From contig JBAQNC010000213.1 in assembly GCA_049303435.1 (NCBI GenBank), positions 1-18,719 of the forward strand: 18,719 nucleotides of DNA, given 5' to 3'. The translations under genes were made by a program, and so were the position numbers. Positions within the stretch are counted from its first letter, which is position 1. Each line of letters begins with the position of its first letter. The DNA comes from Parvibaculum sp049303435. Lineage in GTDB: Bacteria > Pseudomonadota > Alphaproteobacteria > Parvibaculales > Parvibaculaceae. Of the stretch, positions 6,285 to 14,143 are shown piece by piece. The notes beneath the pieces are model-generated. The model was not told the origin of the DNA. It ran no database searches and saw only the letters and a list, made by a program, of their open reading frames with translations.

Positions 6285-7139
6285 ATGGGTCAAATACGTG
6301 CAGGCGTGCTTCTGGCGGGTTTTGTGCTGTCGGCGCTGCTCTTGATGCCCGTTCAGGCGCTGGGGCTGAAGCTCAACCTGCCCTATGCCAGGAAGCTTCC
6401 CAATCGCTATCACAAGTATCTCTGCTGGTTGATCGGCATAAAGGTCGTGACGCGCGGCAAGCCTCATGACGGTCCGTGCCTCATTGCCGCCAATCATACA
6501 AGCTGGCTCGACATCCCGATCATGGGCTCGCTTGAGCCTTCGTCCTTTGTCGCCAAGAGCGAAGTCGCGGGCTGGCCCTTTTTCGGCTGGCTGGCGAAAT
6601 TGCAGAATACGGTCTTCGTCGAACGCGAAAGGCGCACGCGCACGGTTGAGAAGCGCAACGAAATCCATTCCCGCATTTCCGGCGGCGACACGCTTATTCT
6701 CTTTCCTGAAGGGACCTCGAGCGACGGCAATCGTGTGCTGCCTTTCAAGAGCGCCCTGATGAGCGTGGCCCAGCTTTCCATCGTCAACAGCGATGCCGAC
6801 CGCGAAGACGATCTGCTGGTGCAACCGGTCTCGGTCGCCTATATGCGTCTTTGCGGATTGCCGATGGGTCGTCGCTTTCGCCCCTTCTTCGCCTGGTATG
6901 GCGACATGGAACTCTTCCCGCATCTCTGGGAAGCCTTCTCCATGGGACCGATTGAAATTCACGTCGAATATCACAAGCCCGTCACCATTCGCGAAGTCGG
7001 TAACCGCAAGGCGCTGGCGGCCTATTGTGAAGAGCGCTGCCGCGAGGGTCTGATTGCCGCGCTGACCGGACGCCGCGCGGCGGAAGACATGGAAGATGCA
7101 ATTGCTGAGGAAGTGATGATCGAACGCAAGGCGAGCTAG
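6285..7139 (+). CDS. plsC: 1-acylglycerol-3-phosphate O-acyltransferase (PlsC family)
   Basis: A 284-aa membrane-bound acyltransferase, likely making phosphatidic acid from lysophosphatidic acid. An N-terminal hydrophobic segment (about residues 6-26, AGVLLAGFVLSALLLMPVQAL) anchors it to the inner membrane. The catalytic HX4D motif is NHTSWLD, His71 to Asp76. FPEGTSSDGNR (residues 140-150, Glu142 in the EGT motif) forms the glycerophosphate-binding block. The region QNTVFVERER fits motif II. ATG 6285 has GAGGAAAG about eight bases upstream. An inverted repeat, CATCGC-N7-GCGATG (6223-6241), directly follows the fur stop. It has no T-run and is not a clear terminator. Ornithine-lipid or hopanoid-linked acyltransferases share these motifs, so the exact substrate is inferred. 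Confidence 0.9.
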   Translation: MGQIRAGVLLAGFVLSALLLMPVQALGLKLNLPYARKLPNRYHKYLCWLIGIKVVTRGKPHDGPCLIAANHTSWLDIPIMGSLEPSSFVAKSEVAGWPFFGWLAKLQNTVFVERERRTRTVEKRNEIHSRISGGDTLILFPEGTSSDGNRVLPFKSALMSVAQLSIVNSDADREDDLLVQPVSVAYMRLCGLPMGRRFRPFFAWYGDMELFPHLWEAFSMGPIEIHVEYHKPVTIREVGNRKALAAYCEERCREGLIAALTGRRAAEDMEDAIAEEVMIERKAS

Positions 7140-7167
7140 GCGCCTCGCTGTATCGAGGGACGAATCG

Positions 7168-7200
7168 TAAAGCGCGTCGGCACAAAGATAAAGCGTGTCG
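7168..7200. repeat. Direct repeat, 12 bp with 21-bp period, in the plsC-miaB gap
   Basis: TAAAGCGCGTCG (7168-7179) recurs as TAAAGCGTGTCG (7189-7200), 11 of 12 bases identical and exactly 21 bases apart, two helical turns. A related pair follows the same area: GCACAAAGATA (7180-7190) and ACACAAAATA (7212-7221). The second copy also forms GTGTC-N11-GACAC (7195-7215). Such same-face repeats are typical of operator sites. No regulator can be named. Confidence 0.4.
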
Positions 7201-7296
7201 ATTGGGCTCTGACACAAAATATTGAGGGTGCCAGCGGCGCACATCGTGTTAAAATGAAAATGGTTTTCGAGCCTGCGAAGGAGACAAGCGCAAGCC

Positions 7297-7413
7297 TTGT
7301 ATGAACAGTTTGATGATTTCCAGCCCGTTCAGGGGCTGGGCGGAGCCCCGGAGGCCCCGACAGCAAAGCCAGATGATGTCGCGGAACTTGCCCGCGCTGA
7401 TCGGTTCGCATGA
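7297..7413 (+). CDS. Doubtful 38-aa small ORF coupled to miaB
   Basis: From TTG 7297 the frame is open for 38 residues and is acidic (LYEQFDDFQPVQGLGG... ending VAELARADRFA). It ends in TGA overlapping the miaB start codon as ATGA. AAGGAG at 7279-7284 lies 12 bases before the TTG, somewhat far. Its third codon positions are less GC-rich than in neighbouring genes, and an overlapping +1 frame from ATG 7301 is also open. This could be a short upstream peptide that couples translation into miaB, or chance. I recognise no family. Confidence 0.2.
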   Translation: MYEQFDDFQPVQGLGGAPEAPTAKPDDVAELARADRFA

Positions 7414-8807
7414 GTGAGAAATCCGGGAACGGCCAGAGGCCGCAAAAGAAAATCTTCGTCAAGACATATGGCTGCCAGATGAATGTCTATGACTCGGCCC
7501 GCATGGTCGATGTCATGGCGCCGGGCGGCTATGTCGAAACGGATACGCCGGACGACGCAGACATTGTCCTGCTCAACACCTGCCACATTCGCGAGCGCGC
7601 CGCCGAGAAGGTCTATTCCGAACTTGGCCGCATGCGCGACCTGAAGAGCGCGCGTGAAGCCCAGGGCAAGAAGCTGATGATCGGGGTCGCAGGCTGCGTG
7701 GCGCAGGCCGAAGGCGAGGAAATGCAGCGCCGCGCGCCTTACGTGGACATGATCGTCGGGCCGCAGACCTATCACCGCCTGCCCGAGATGGTGGCGCGCG
7801 CGGACAATGGCGGTCCGGCCCAGATCGAAACGGAATTTCCCATCGAGGATAAATTCGGCGGACTTCCCGCACCCGAAAAGCGCAAGACGTTGGCACGCGG
7901 ACCCACCGCCTTCCTCACCATTCAGGAAGGTTGCGACAAGTTCTGCACTTTTTGCGTGGTGCCCTATACGCGCGGCTCTGAATATTCACGACCGCTTGCG
8001 CGCATCCTGGAAGAAGCGCAGTCACTGGTTGACGCTGGCGTGCGCGAGATCACATTGCTCGGTCAGAACGTCAACGCCTATCACGGCGATGACGCGAAGG
8101 GGAGCCCGACCACGCTTGGCGGCCTCATTCGCGCGCTTGCCGGGATCGATGGACTGGAGCGGCTTCGCTATACGACAAGCCATCCCCGTGACATGGACGA
8201 GGAGCTCATCACCGCGCATGGCGACGTGATGAAGCTCATGCCCTATCTGCATCTGCCGGTGCAGTCGGGCTCCGACCGCGTGCTTGCCGCCATGAATCGT
8301 CAGCATACAGCGGAACATTACATCGGGCTCATCGACCGCATCCGCGCCGCGCGGCCCGACATTGCATTGTCGTCCGATTTCATCGTCGGTTTTCCCGGCG
8401 AGACGGAGGAGGATTTCGAAGCGACGCTGACGCTCATTCGTGAAGTCGGCTTCGTGCAGGCCTATTCGTTCAAATACAGTCCACGTCCCGGCACGCCGGC
8501 CTCGACGCGCGACGAACAGATCGCTGATGAAGTGAAGGCCGAACGCCTGCAGCGTTTGCAGACGCTGGTCGCCGCCCAGCAGCTTGAATTCAACCGCGCT
8601 TGTGCCGGTCGCCGTATGCCGGTGCTGTTCGACAGGCGTGGGCGCACGCCCACCCAGCTTGTCGGGCGCAGTCCCTATCTCCAGTCGGTGCATCTCGACG
8701 ATGCCCCGGCGGAGCTTTTCGGCAAGATCGCTGAAATCGATATCGAAGAAGGATTTGCAATGAGTTTGCGTGGCCGTCTCGCAAAGGAAGAAATGATCCC
8801 TGCCTGA
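7410..8807 (+). CDS. miaB: tRNA-2-methylthio-N6-dimethylallyladenosine synthase MiaB
   Basis: A 465-aa radical-SAM methylthiotransferase that converts i6A37 to ms2i6A37 in tRNAs reading UNN codons. The N-terminal UPF0004 domain supplies three auxiliary-cluster cysteines: Cys22 (KTYGCQMN), Cys58 (LLNTCHIRERA) and Cys96 (GVAGCVAQAEG). The radical-SAM cysteines are Cys175, Cys179 and Cys182 in EGCDKFCTFCVVPYTRG. A C-terminal TRAM domain covers roughly residues 390-455. Length matches the family. ATG 7410 lies in an ATGA overlap with a possible small ORF; the frame upstream is closed by a stop at 7398, so no longer form is likely. The 270-bp gap before it suggests separate regulation. Its two Fe-S clusters link it to nfu upstream. 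Confidence 0.96.
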   Translation: MSEKSGNGQRPQKKIFVKTYGCQMNVYDSARMVDVMAPGGYVETDTPDDADIVLLNTCHIRERAAEKVYSELGRMRDLKSAREAQGKKLMIGVAGCVAQAEGEEMQRRAPYVDMIVGPQTYHRLPEMVARADNGGPAQIETEFPIEDKFGGLPAPEKRKTLARGPTAFLTIQEGCDKFCTFCVVPYTRGSEYSRPLARILEEAQSLVDAGVREITLLGQNVNAYHGDDAKGSPTTLGGLIRALAGIDGLERLRYTTSHPRDMDEELITAHGDVMKLMPYLHLPVQSGSDRVLAAMNRQHTAEHYIGLIDRIRAARPDIALSSDFIVGFPGETEEDFEATLTLIREVGFVQAYSFKYSPRPGTPASTRDEQIADEVKAERLQRLQTLVAAQQLEFNRACAGRRMPVLFDRRGRTPTQLVGRSPYLQSVHLDDAPAELFGKIAEIDIEEGFAMSLRGRLAKEEMIPA

Positions 8808-8888
8808 TGGTCAAAGGTCTGAAACTGGAAATACACGTCTCTTTAGTTCACGTCCCGCGCGGTCGGGGCAATATGTTGAAAGGACAGG

Positions 8889-9920
8889 TTGCAGTTGGGC
8901 GTTACACACCAGATGGACGTATCGAGTGGCGGCACGGCGATCATGAGTGAAGGTGACACACTTGTTATCGCATTCGACGACAACAGATTGCTCGGCGAAC
9001 TTTTTGGAGAGCATGATCAGCATCTTGCCCGTATCGAGGAAGGTCTGGGTGTTCTGGCAAGCTCACGTGGCAACAAGCTGGTGATTTCGGGAAAACGGCG
9101 CGCCCGCGAACAGGCCGATCGCGTATTCCACGGCCTTTATCAGCGATTGAAATCAGGTCTCGATGTGACAGCAGGCGATGTTGACGGTGCGATCCGCATG
9201 TCCAAGGCGCCCAAAGCGGCCAAGGGCGAAGGCGGCGGCGACGTCGGACGCATGATCCAGACCACCAAGCGCTCCATCGGGCCGCGTTCGCTGACCCAGA
9301 AAGACTATATCGATGCGTTGATGACCAATGAGCTGGTTTTTGGCATTGGTCCCGCAGGCACGGGCAAGACCTATCTGGCCGTCGCCGTCGCCGTCCAGAT
9401 GCTGCTGCAAAAGCGGGTCGACCGTATCATTCTGTCGCGTCCGGCGGTGGAAGCGGGCGAACGTCTGGGATTCCTGCCCGGCGATCTGAAAGAGAAGATC
9501 GACCCCTATCTGCGTCCCCTTTATGACGCTCTTTACGACACGCTGCCCGGCGAACAGGTGGTCAGGGAAATCGAGAGCGGCGTCATTGAAGTCGCCCCGC
9601 TGGCCTTCATGCGTGGCCGGACGCTCGCCAACTCCTACGTCATTCTCGACGAGGCCCAGAATACGACACCCGTCCAGATGAAGATGTTTCTGACCCGTCT
9701 GGGTGAAAACAGCCGTATGGCTATTACCGGCGATCCGAGCCAGGTCGACCTGCCGCTGGGGGCCAAATCCGGCCTTGTTGACGCCCTGGATGTGCTGGGC
9801 CCCATTCCCGGCATCGCCACAGTGCGATTTACCGACGCCGATGTGGTAAGACATCCCCTCGTGACACGGGTCGTGAAAGCCTATAATGCCCGTGACCGGG
9901 ACCTGCTGGGGCCGCGTTGA
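8889..9920 (+). CDS. PhoH family ATPase (PhoH/PhoL-like)
   Basis: A 343-aa cytoplasmic ATPase of the PhoH family, related to the helicase-like part of superfamily 1. An N-terminal domain (about residues 25-90, VIAFDDNRLLGELFG onward) precedes the P-loop GPAGTGKT (154-161). The Walker B-like VILDEAQN is at about 251-258, with Asp254 and Glu255, followed by ITGDPSQVDLP. The phoH-ybeY-corC order is classic and implies a role with YbeY in RNA metabolism; the exact substrate is not established. The start is uncertain. TTG 8889 has AAAGGA five bases upstream and gives an N-terminus of the usual alphaproteobacterial length. ATG 8913 and ATG 8943 lie in frame without a clear ribosome-binding site. 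Confidence 0.92.
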   Translation: MQLGVTHQMDVSSGGTAIMSEGDTLVIAFDDNRLLGELFGEHDQHLARIEEGLGVLASSRGNKLVISGKRRAREQADRVFHGLYQRLKSGLDVTAGDVDGAIRMSKAPKAAKGEGGGDVGRMIQTTKRSIGPRSLTQKDYIDALMTNELVFGIGPAGTGKTYLAVAVAVQMLLQKRVDRIILSRPAVEAGERLGFLPGDLKEKIDPYLRPLYDALYDTLPGEQVVREIESGVIEVAPLAFMRGRTLANSYVILDEAQNTTPVQMKMFLTRLGENSRMAITGDPSQVDLPLGAKSGLVDALDVLGPIPGIATVRFTDADVVRHPLVTRVVKAYNARDRDLLGPR

Positions 9921-9982
9921 CGCAAGGCGCTGTCCAGGGCCCGCAACTGTTGTGAGGCGAGACAAAGAATGGACGGTTTCTT

Positions 9983-10558
9983 GTGACCGGACGACAAACC
10001 ACCGGCGTGCGACAGGTGCTTGATGGTGCAAGCCCTGTCGGGGGCTTGGAAATTGACGTCATGAGCGAGGCTGGAATCTGGCCAAGCAATGCTGAAGAGA
10101 TCGTCCGCCGTGCGGCCGAGCATGCCTATGTCGTGGCCGGGCCTTCTCAGGATGCGGAACTCTGCATCGTCTTTGGCGATGACGCCTTTGTGCAAAATCT
10201 GAATAAGACCTATCGCGGCAAGGACAAGCCGACCAATGTGCTCTCCTTTCCCACAGGCGATATCCCGGTCGCCGTCGGTGCGGAAGTTTTCGCCGATATG
10301 GGCCCGCGACTGCTCGGCGATGTGGTGCTGGCGCAGGAGACCATCGAGCGCGAGGCAGCCGAACAATCGAAAAGCTTCTCCGATCATCTGACCCATCTTG
10401 TGGTTCATGGCGTATTGCATCTTCTGGGACAGGACCATGAGAACGACCTTGAGGCGGAAGAGATGGAAGCTATGGAGCGCGATATTCTAGAAGACCTGAA
10501 CGTCGCCGATCCCTATGCGGCCGACGCTGGCCCCAATTTGCGCGATACCGATGCCTGA
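9983..10558 (+). CDS. ybeY: Endoribonuclease YbeY (rRNA maturation factor)
   Basis: A single-strand endoribonuclease needed for 3' maturation of 16S rRNA and late 30S quality control. The metal site is the diagnostic HGxxHLxGxDH, here HGVLHLLGQDH with His142, His146 and His152. Also conserved are YRGKDKPTNVLSFP and LLGDVVLAQETI. The start is GTG 9983, giving 191 aa. ATG 10061 would remove LEIDV, which looks like the first beta strand of the fold, so an upstream start is preferred. The true start may be 9983 or a GTG or TTG shortly after. The ribosome-binding site is weak. A five-codon frame from ATG 9969 ends in a GTGA overlap with the GTG. The stop overlaps the corC start by eight bases. Confidence 0.93.
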   Translation: MTGRQTTGVRQVLDGASPVGGLEIDVMSEAGIWPSNAEEIVRRAAEHAYVVAGPSQDAELCIVFGDDAFVQNLNKTYRGKDKPTNVLSFPTGDIPVAVGAEVFADMGPRLLGDVVLAQETIEREAAEQSKSFSDHLTHLVVHGVLHLLGQDHENDLEAEEMEAMERDILEDLNVADPYAADAGPNLRDTDA

Positions 10559-11597
10559 CAGTCTTTCCCATTCCAATGTGCCAGCCGACAACATTGTGTC
10601 GGCGGAAAACAATAATCTTTCTACGGAAGAAAAGCCGCGCGTGACAGGCGGTCGCCTTCGCAATTTCTGGCGCAAGCTTCTTGGCATTCCCTCCGCCTCC
10701 GATCCCACCCTGCGCGAAAGCCTTGAAGAGGCGCTCGAGGGGCATGACGAGAGCGGGCGCACGCTGACGCCTGAAGAACGTCATATGCTCGGCAATATCC
10801 TGAGCTTTGGCGCGTTGCGCGTTGACGACGTAATGGTGCCCCGCGCCGACGTTGTGGCGGTGGAAGAGGGCGCAACGCTCGCCGAATTGCTGCGCCTTTA
10901 CAATGACGCCAATCACTCGCGCATGCCGATCTATCGCGAGACGCTCGATGATCCCATCGGCATGGTGCATATCAAGGATGTAGTCGAATATCTGACGCCG
11001 CCCGAGACGGCAAGCGACGGGGCCCTGCATTTGTCGAACCGCCAGTTTGCACTCAAAGACGTGCGCCGCGACGTGCTTTTCGTGCCGCCCTCCATGCCCG
11101 CGCTCGATCTCCTGCTGAAGATGCAGACGACACGCATCCATCTCGCTCTTGTCATTGATGAATATGGCGGCACGGACGGGCTCGTTTCGATCGAGGATCT
11201 GGTCGAGGAAATCGTCGGCGATATCGAAGACGAGCATGATATCGATGAAGGCCCGGCTCTGGCGACGCGCCCCGACGGGACGATCGACGCCGACGCGCGC
11301 GCGCCCATCGAGGAGCTTGAGGAAATGCTGGGGGTGCGTCTCGTCGATGAGGAAAGCGAAGACGACATCGATACCCTGGGCGGCCTCGTCTTTTCGCTCG
11401 TGGGCCGGGTGCCGGTGCGCGGCGAATTGATCAAGCACCCGGCAGGCCTCGAGTTTGAAGTGCGCGACGCCGATCCGCGGCGGATCAAGAAGTTGCGGGT
11501 CAAGCTCGCGACATCTTCGGACAAGGCGTCATCCGCTTCCGGTGACATCGTGCCGCCCACAAAAACAAAATCAGATCAGGCTGCGAGCTCAAGCTAA
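10551..11597 (+). CDS. CorC/TlyC-type CBS-domain protein (hemolysin family)
   Basis: A 348-aa protein. A charged, low-complexity N-terminus (residues 1-35) is followed by a CBS pair: VDDVMVPRADVVAV to IKDVVEYL (about 91-148), then VLFVPPSMPALDLLLKM to EEIVGDIEDEHD (about 175-230). A CorC_HlyC transporter-associated domain closes it (about 245-318, with DTLGGLVFSLVGRVPVRGE). There is no N-terminal DUF21 membrane domain, so it is the short soluble CorC form linked to Mg2+/Co2+ resistance. The old name hemolysin is not evidence of haemolysis. ATG 10551 lies in ATGCCTGA, overlapping the ybeY stop. An upstream ATG at 10515 is less likely. The last bases, TAATG, overlap the lnt start. ybeY-corC-lnt is a widely conserved order. 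Confidence 0.92.
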   Translation: MPDSLSHSNVPADNIVSAENNNLSTEEKPRVTGGRLRNFWRKLLGIPSASDPTLRESLEEALEGHDESGRTLTPEERHMLGNILSFGALRVDDVMVPRADVVAVEEGATLAELLRLYNDANHSRMPIYRETLDDPIGMVHIKDVVEYLTPPETASDGALHLSNRQFALKDVRRDVLFVPPSMPALDLLLKMQTTRIHLALVIDEYGGTDGLVSIEDLVEEIVGDIEDEHDIDEGPALATRPDGTIDADARAPIEELEEMLGVRLVDEESEDDIDTLGGLVFSLVGRVPVRGELIKHPAGLEFEVRDADPRRIKKLRVKLATSSDKASSASGDIVPPTKTKSDQAASSS

Positions 11598-13291
11598 TGA
11601 CATTCGAACGCGGCCTCGGCCTTTTGCGCGACGCGCTGCGTCATCTGGCGCTCGATCTCGGTTTGCTGAAAGGCTGGAGGCGTTTAGCCTGCGCGTTTCT
11701 TGCAGGCGTTTTGAGCGTGTTATCGCTGCCGCCGGTGCATTTTTTGCCGATTCTTTTTCTTACCTTTCCGATTTTCGTCTGGCTGCTTGACGGGCTGGAA
11801 GGTCCGGGGCGCGAACTGTCGACATCCGCGCGCCGACGCGCAAGCTTTGCCATCGGCTGGTGGTTCGGCTTTGGCTATTTCTTCGCCGGTCTTTACTGGA
11901 TCGGTTTTGCCTTCATGGTTGAGGCGGACAAGTTTGCGGTCTTCATGCCCTTCGCCGTGACGGCGCTGCCCGCAGGTCTCGCGCTTTTCATTGGCGCGGC
12001 AACATTGGCGGCGCGACACGTCTGGTTCCGCGGCTATGGCCGCATCGTCGTGCTGGCGATTGCCTGGACGATGGCTGAATGGCTGCGCGGTCACGTGCTG
12101 ACCGGCTTTCCCTGGAACCTGATCGGCGAAAGTTTCACAAGTTCGCTCGCGCTCATGCAATGGGCGGCGCTCATCGGCCCCTATGGGCTTTCCTTCATCG
12201 CGGTATTGATCGTGGCCGCACCCGCCGCTTTCGATCCGCGCGCCGATGACGCTCACGTCGAGAGGGAAACGCCGCTCCGCTGGCCGCATTGGACCATTCC
12301 CGGTGCGGCGCTTGCAGCGCTTGCGCTGCTCTGGCTCGGCGGCGTTGGCAGGCTTTCGCTTGCCGTGCCTGATCCCGCCTCCGGTTCCGACACGATCATG
12401 CTCAGGATCGTGCAGCCCAATATTGCCCAGACGCAAAAATGGAAGCCCGAAAGCCGTCTCGCCATATTGGGAGAATTTCTGCGCGTGAGCGCAAAGCCGA
12501 CACCCGGCGCGCCGCAGGGATTGACGTCTCGCTCGATTGTCATCTGGCCTGAATCGGCGCTGTCGATATTGCTCGCGCGCGAACCCTTCGTGCTCTCGGC
12601 CATTTCGCGCATCCTGCCCAAGGGTGCAATGCTGCTGACGGGCAGCGTACGCGGGGAACCGGGGCCTGACGGGCCGCCCGACCGGTTGCAGCATTTCTAT
12701 AATTCTTTTTACGCTGTGAACGATGAGGGCCGCATCGTTGCAACCTATGACAAGGCGCATCTCGTGCCCTTCGGCGAATATCTTCCCTATCATGAATGGC
12801 TGGGCAAGATCGGTCTGAAGAAGCTGACCCAGTTGCAGGGGAGTTTTGACGAGGGGCCTGGCCCGGTGACGATGAGCCCGGCTGGCGTGCCGTCTTTCAG
12901 CCCGCTCATCTGCTACGAGATCATTTTTCCAGAGCATGTGGTTGTCGAGAGCGAACGTCCCGACTGGATCGTCAATGTCACTAACGATGCCTGGTTTGGA
13001 ACCTCAAGCGGTCCCTATCAGCATTTATCCCAGGTGAGGCTCCGGGCGGTCGAGCAGGGGTTGCCCGTAGCGCGCGCGGCCAATACGGGCATTTCCGCCG
13101 TCATCAACGCCTACGGTCGGGTGATCGTCGAAAAGCCGCTCAATACGGAAGGCGTACTCGATGTCGCCCTGCCACGGCCGCTTGCGCCCACACCCTATGC
13201 GCGCTTCGGCGACTGGATCCTGCTGGGACTTTGGCTCATGGCCGCTACAGGACTGGCGGTCTCTGAGGCCGGGCCTGGTCGCCGACGATAG
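11597..13291 (+). CDS. lnt: Apolipoprotein N-acyltransferase
   Basis: A 564-aa inner-membrane enzyme that N-acylates the modified cysteine of lipoproteins before Lol export. The N-terminal half has several hydrophobic segments, e.g. around residues 31-58, 80-103, 111-135, 150-167 and 185-213, and another near 235-253. A periplasmic carbon-nitrogen hydrolase domain (about 270-515) and a final hydrophobic helix follow. The catalytic triad is intact: Glu319 in IVIWPESAL, Lys386 in TYDKAHLVPFGEYLP and Cys439 in LICYEIIFPE. The spacing closely matches E. coli Glu267, Lys335 and Cys387. The start codon overlaps the corC stop (TAATG), so translation is probably coupled. Some 50 residues longer than E. 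coli Lnt, mainly before the hydrolase domain. Confidence 0.96.
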   Translation: MTFERGLGLLRDALRHLALDLGLLKGWRRLACAFLAGVLSVLSLPPVHFLPILFLTFPIFVWLLDGLEGPGRELSTSARRRASFAIGWWFGFGYFFAGLYWIGFAFMVEADKFAVFMPFAVTALPAGLALFIGAATLAARHVWFRGYGRIVVLAIAWTMAEWLRGHVLTGFPWNLIGESFTSSLALMQWAALIGPYGLSFIAVLIVAAPAAFDPRADDAHVERETPLRWPHWTIPGAALAALALLWLGGVGRLSLAVPDPASGSDTIMLRIVQPNIAQTQKWKPESRLAILGEFLRVSAKPTPGAPQGLTSRSIVIWPESALSILLAREPFVLSAISRILPKGAMLLTGSVRGEPGPDGPPDRLQHFYNSFYAVNDEGRIVATYDKAHLVPFGEYLPYHEWLGKIGLKKLTQLQGSFDEGPGPVTMSPAGVPSFSPLICYEIIFPEHVVVESERPDWIVNVTNDAWFGTSSGPYQHLSQVRLRAVEQGLPVARAANTGISAVINAYGRVIVEKPLNTEGVLDVALPRPLAPTPYARFGDWILLGLWLMAATGLAVSEAGPGRRR

Positions 13292-13527
13292 CGACCGCCA
13301 TTTTCAACGTCTGGGTTAATGCCAAGCGTTAATGGTCCTCTCTGAACGGGTTTTGCCTTGTAGCCCTGCGCCTTGCGGGTTGTAGTTGGGGCTTGCTATG
13401 GGCCTATGGTTGCAGACAGCGCGCAATGCTAAGGTTGAGCCGGTTTCCCGCCCGAATTCGTCAGGGCAGTGGTCGAGACAGCGGCAAGCCCACAAAGAGC
13501 AAGCCAAGAACAAGAATGAGGGCCTGA

Positions 13528-14022
13528 GTGCCAAGAAAATTGCCAAATCCCATTGATATTCATGTCGGTAGCCGCGTGCGCATGCGGCGGATGCTGGTCG
13601 GCATGAGTCAGGAAAAGCTTGGCGACAGCCTTGGGTTGACCTTTCAGCAGGTGCAGAAATACGAAAAAGGGGCCAATCGCATCGGCGCCAGCCGACTTTT
13701 CCAGATTTCGCGCGTCCTCGGTGTGCCCATCAGCTTCTTTTATGAAGGTCTGACGGGGGACGGAGAAGGCAATGAGGTCGATCAGGCGGAGATCGATCAG
13801 AGCGTTTTCGAACTCGACATGCTGTCGTCTTCGGAGGGAATCCAGCTCAATAGCGCCTTTTTCTCCATTCGCGACCCCAAGGTGCGCAAGAAAATCCTCG
13901 AACTCGTCAAGGCGCTCGGCGAAGCTGCCAGCCTTGAGGGGGCGCTCGACGGGGGTTCCGCGGAGGACAACGAGCAGGAGATTGATGACGGCGACGGCGA
14001 TGACACGGATGTGACTGTTTAA
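13528..14022 (+). CDS. praR: XRE family transcriptional regulator, PraR-like
   Basis: A 164-aa cytoplasmic DNA-binding protein. The helix-turn-helix covers about residues 12-70: VGSRVRMRRMLVGMSQEKLG, then LTFQQVQKYEKGANRIGASRL as the second and recognition helices, then ISRVLGVPISFFYEGL. The second half includes FFSIRDPKVRKKILELVKAL. It ends in a strongly acidic tail of about 25 residues (EDNEQEIDDGDGDDTDV). The NPIDIHVGSR opening and its place between lnt and metK match PraR of rhizobia and Azorhizobium. PraR represses quorum-sensing, biofilm and, in Azorhizobium, R-body genes. The start is GTG with GAGGG five bases upstream. Targets in this organism are unknown. The 236-bp gap upstream holds no recognisable gene and probably its promoter. 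Confidence 0.85.
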   Translation: MPRKLPNPIDIHVGSRVRMRRMLVGMSQEKLGDSLGLTFQQVQKYEKGANRIGASRLFQISRVLGVPISFFYEGLTGDGEGNEVDQAEIDQSVFELDMLSSSEGIQLNSAFFSIRDPKVRKKILELVKALGEAASLEGALDGGSAEDNEQEIDDGDGDDTDVTV

Positions 14023-14046
14023 CGCTGTTTCATATCGCAGTTGACC

Positions 14047-14136
14047 CGCCTGACGATCCTTGCAAAAACAGGCGCCAAGATATTGGCCGGGTTCACCACC
14101 CGTATCGCCACTCGCCATAATTTTCCGCATAAGGGG
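14047..14136 (+). promoter_or_regulatory. Structured metK leader with strong Shine-Dalgarno
   Basis: The 121 bases between the regulator gene and metK can form two perfect short hairpins: CGCCTG/CAGGCG (14047-14052 with 14069-14074, 16-base loop) and CGGGT-TCACC-ACCCG (14088-14102). The loop of the first contains CCTT (14058-14061), complementary to AAGG of the ribosome-binding site AAGGGG (14131-14136). A loop-SD pseudoknot is thus possible. AAGGGG lies seven bases before TTG 14144 and fixes that start. I do not recognise a known SAM riboswitch consensus here. Confidence 0.3.
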
Positions 14137-14143
14137 CACGACA

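Noticed and set aside
7143..7158. CCTCG-CTGTAT-CGAGG hairpin after plsC as a terminator
   Set aside because: The stem is short and no T-run follows, so it is not a credible Rho-independent terminator.
9969..9986. Five-codon frame MDGFL ending in GTGA at the ybeY start
   Set aside because: Too short to support as a gene; it could arise by chance.
11720..12937. 405-aa open frame on the minus strand
   Set aside because: It is antisense to lnt, very rich in Arg, His and Gln, and lacks any recognisable domain.
13315..13334. Possible CtrA site from the repeated TTAA (GTTAATG...GTTAATG)
   Set aside because: The spacing between the TTAA halves is nine bases, not the seven expected for a CtrA full site.
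13316..13546. 76-aa minus-strand frame in the lnt-praR gap
   Set aside because: It has a hydrophobic start but overlaps the praR start region, has no family resemblance and no clear ribosome-binding site.
14023..14143. Known SAM-II or SAM/SAH riboswitch before metK
   Set aside because: I do not see the conserved core of either class as I remember them; the structured leader is reported separately as unassigned.
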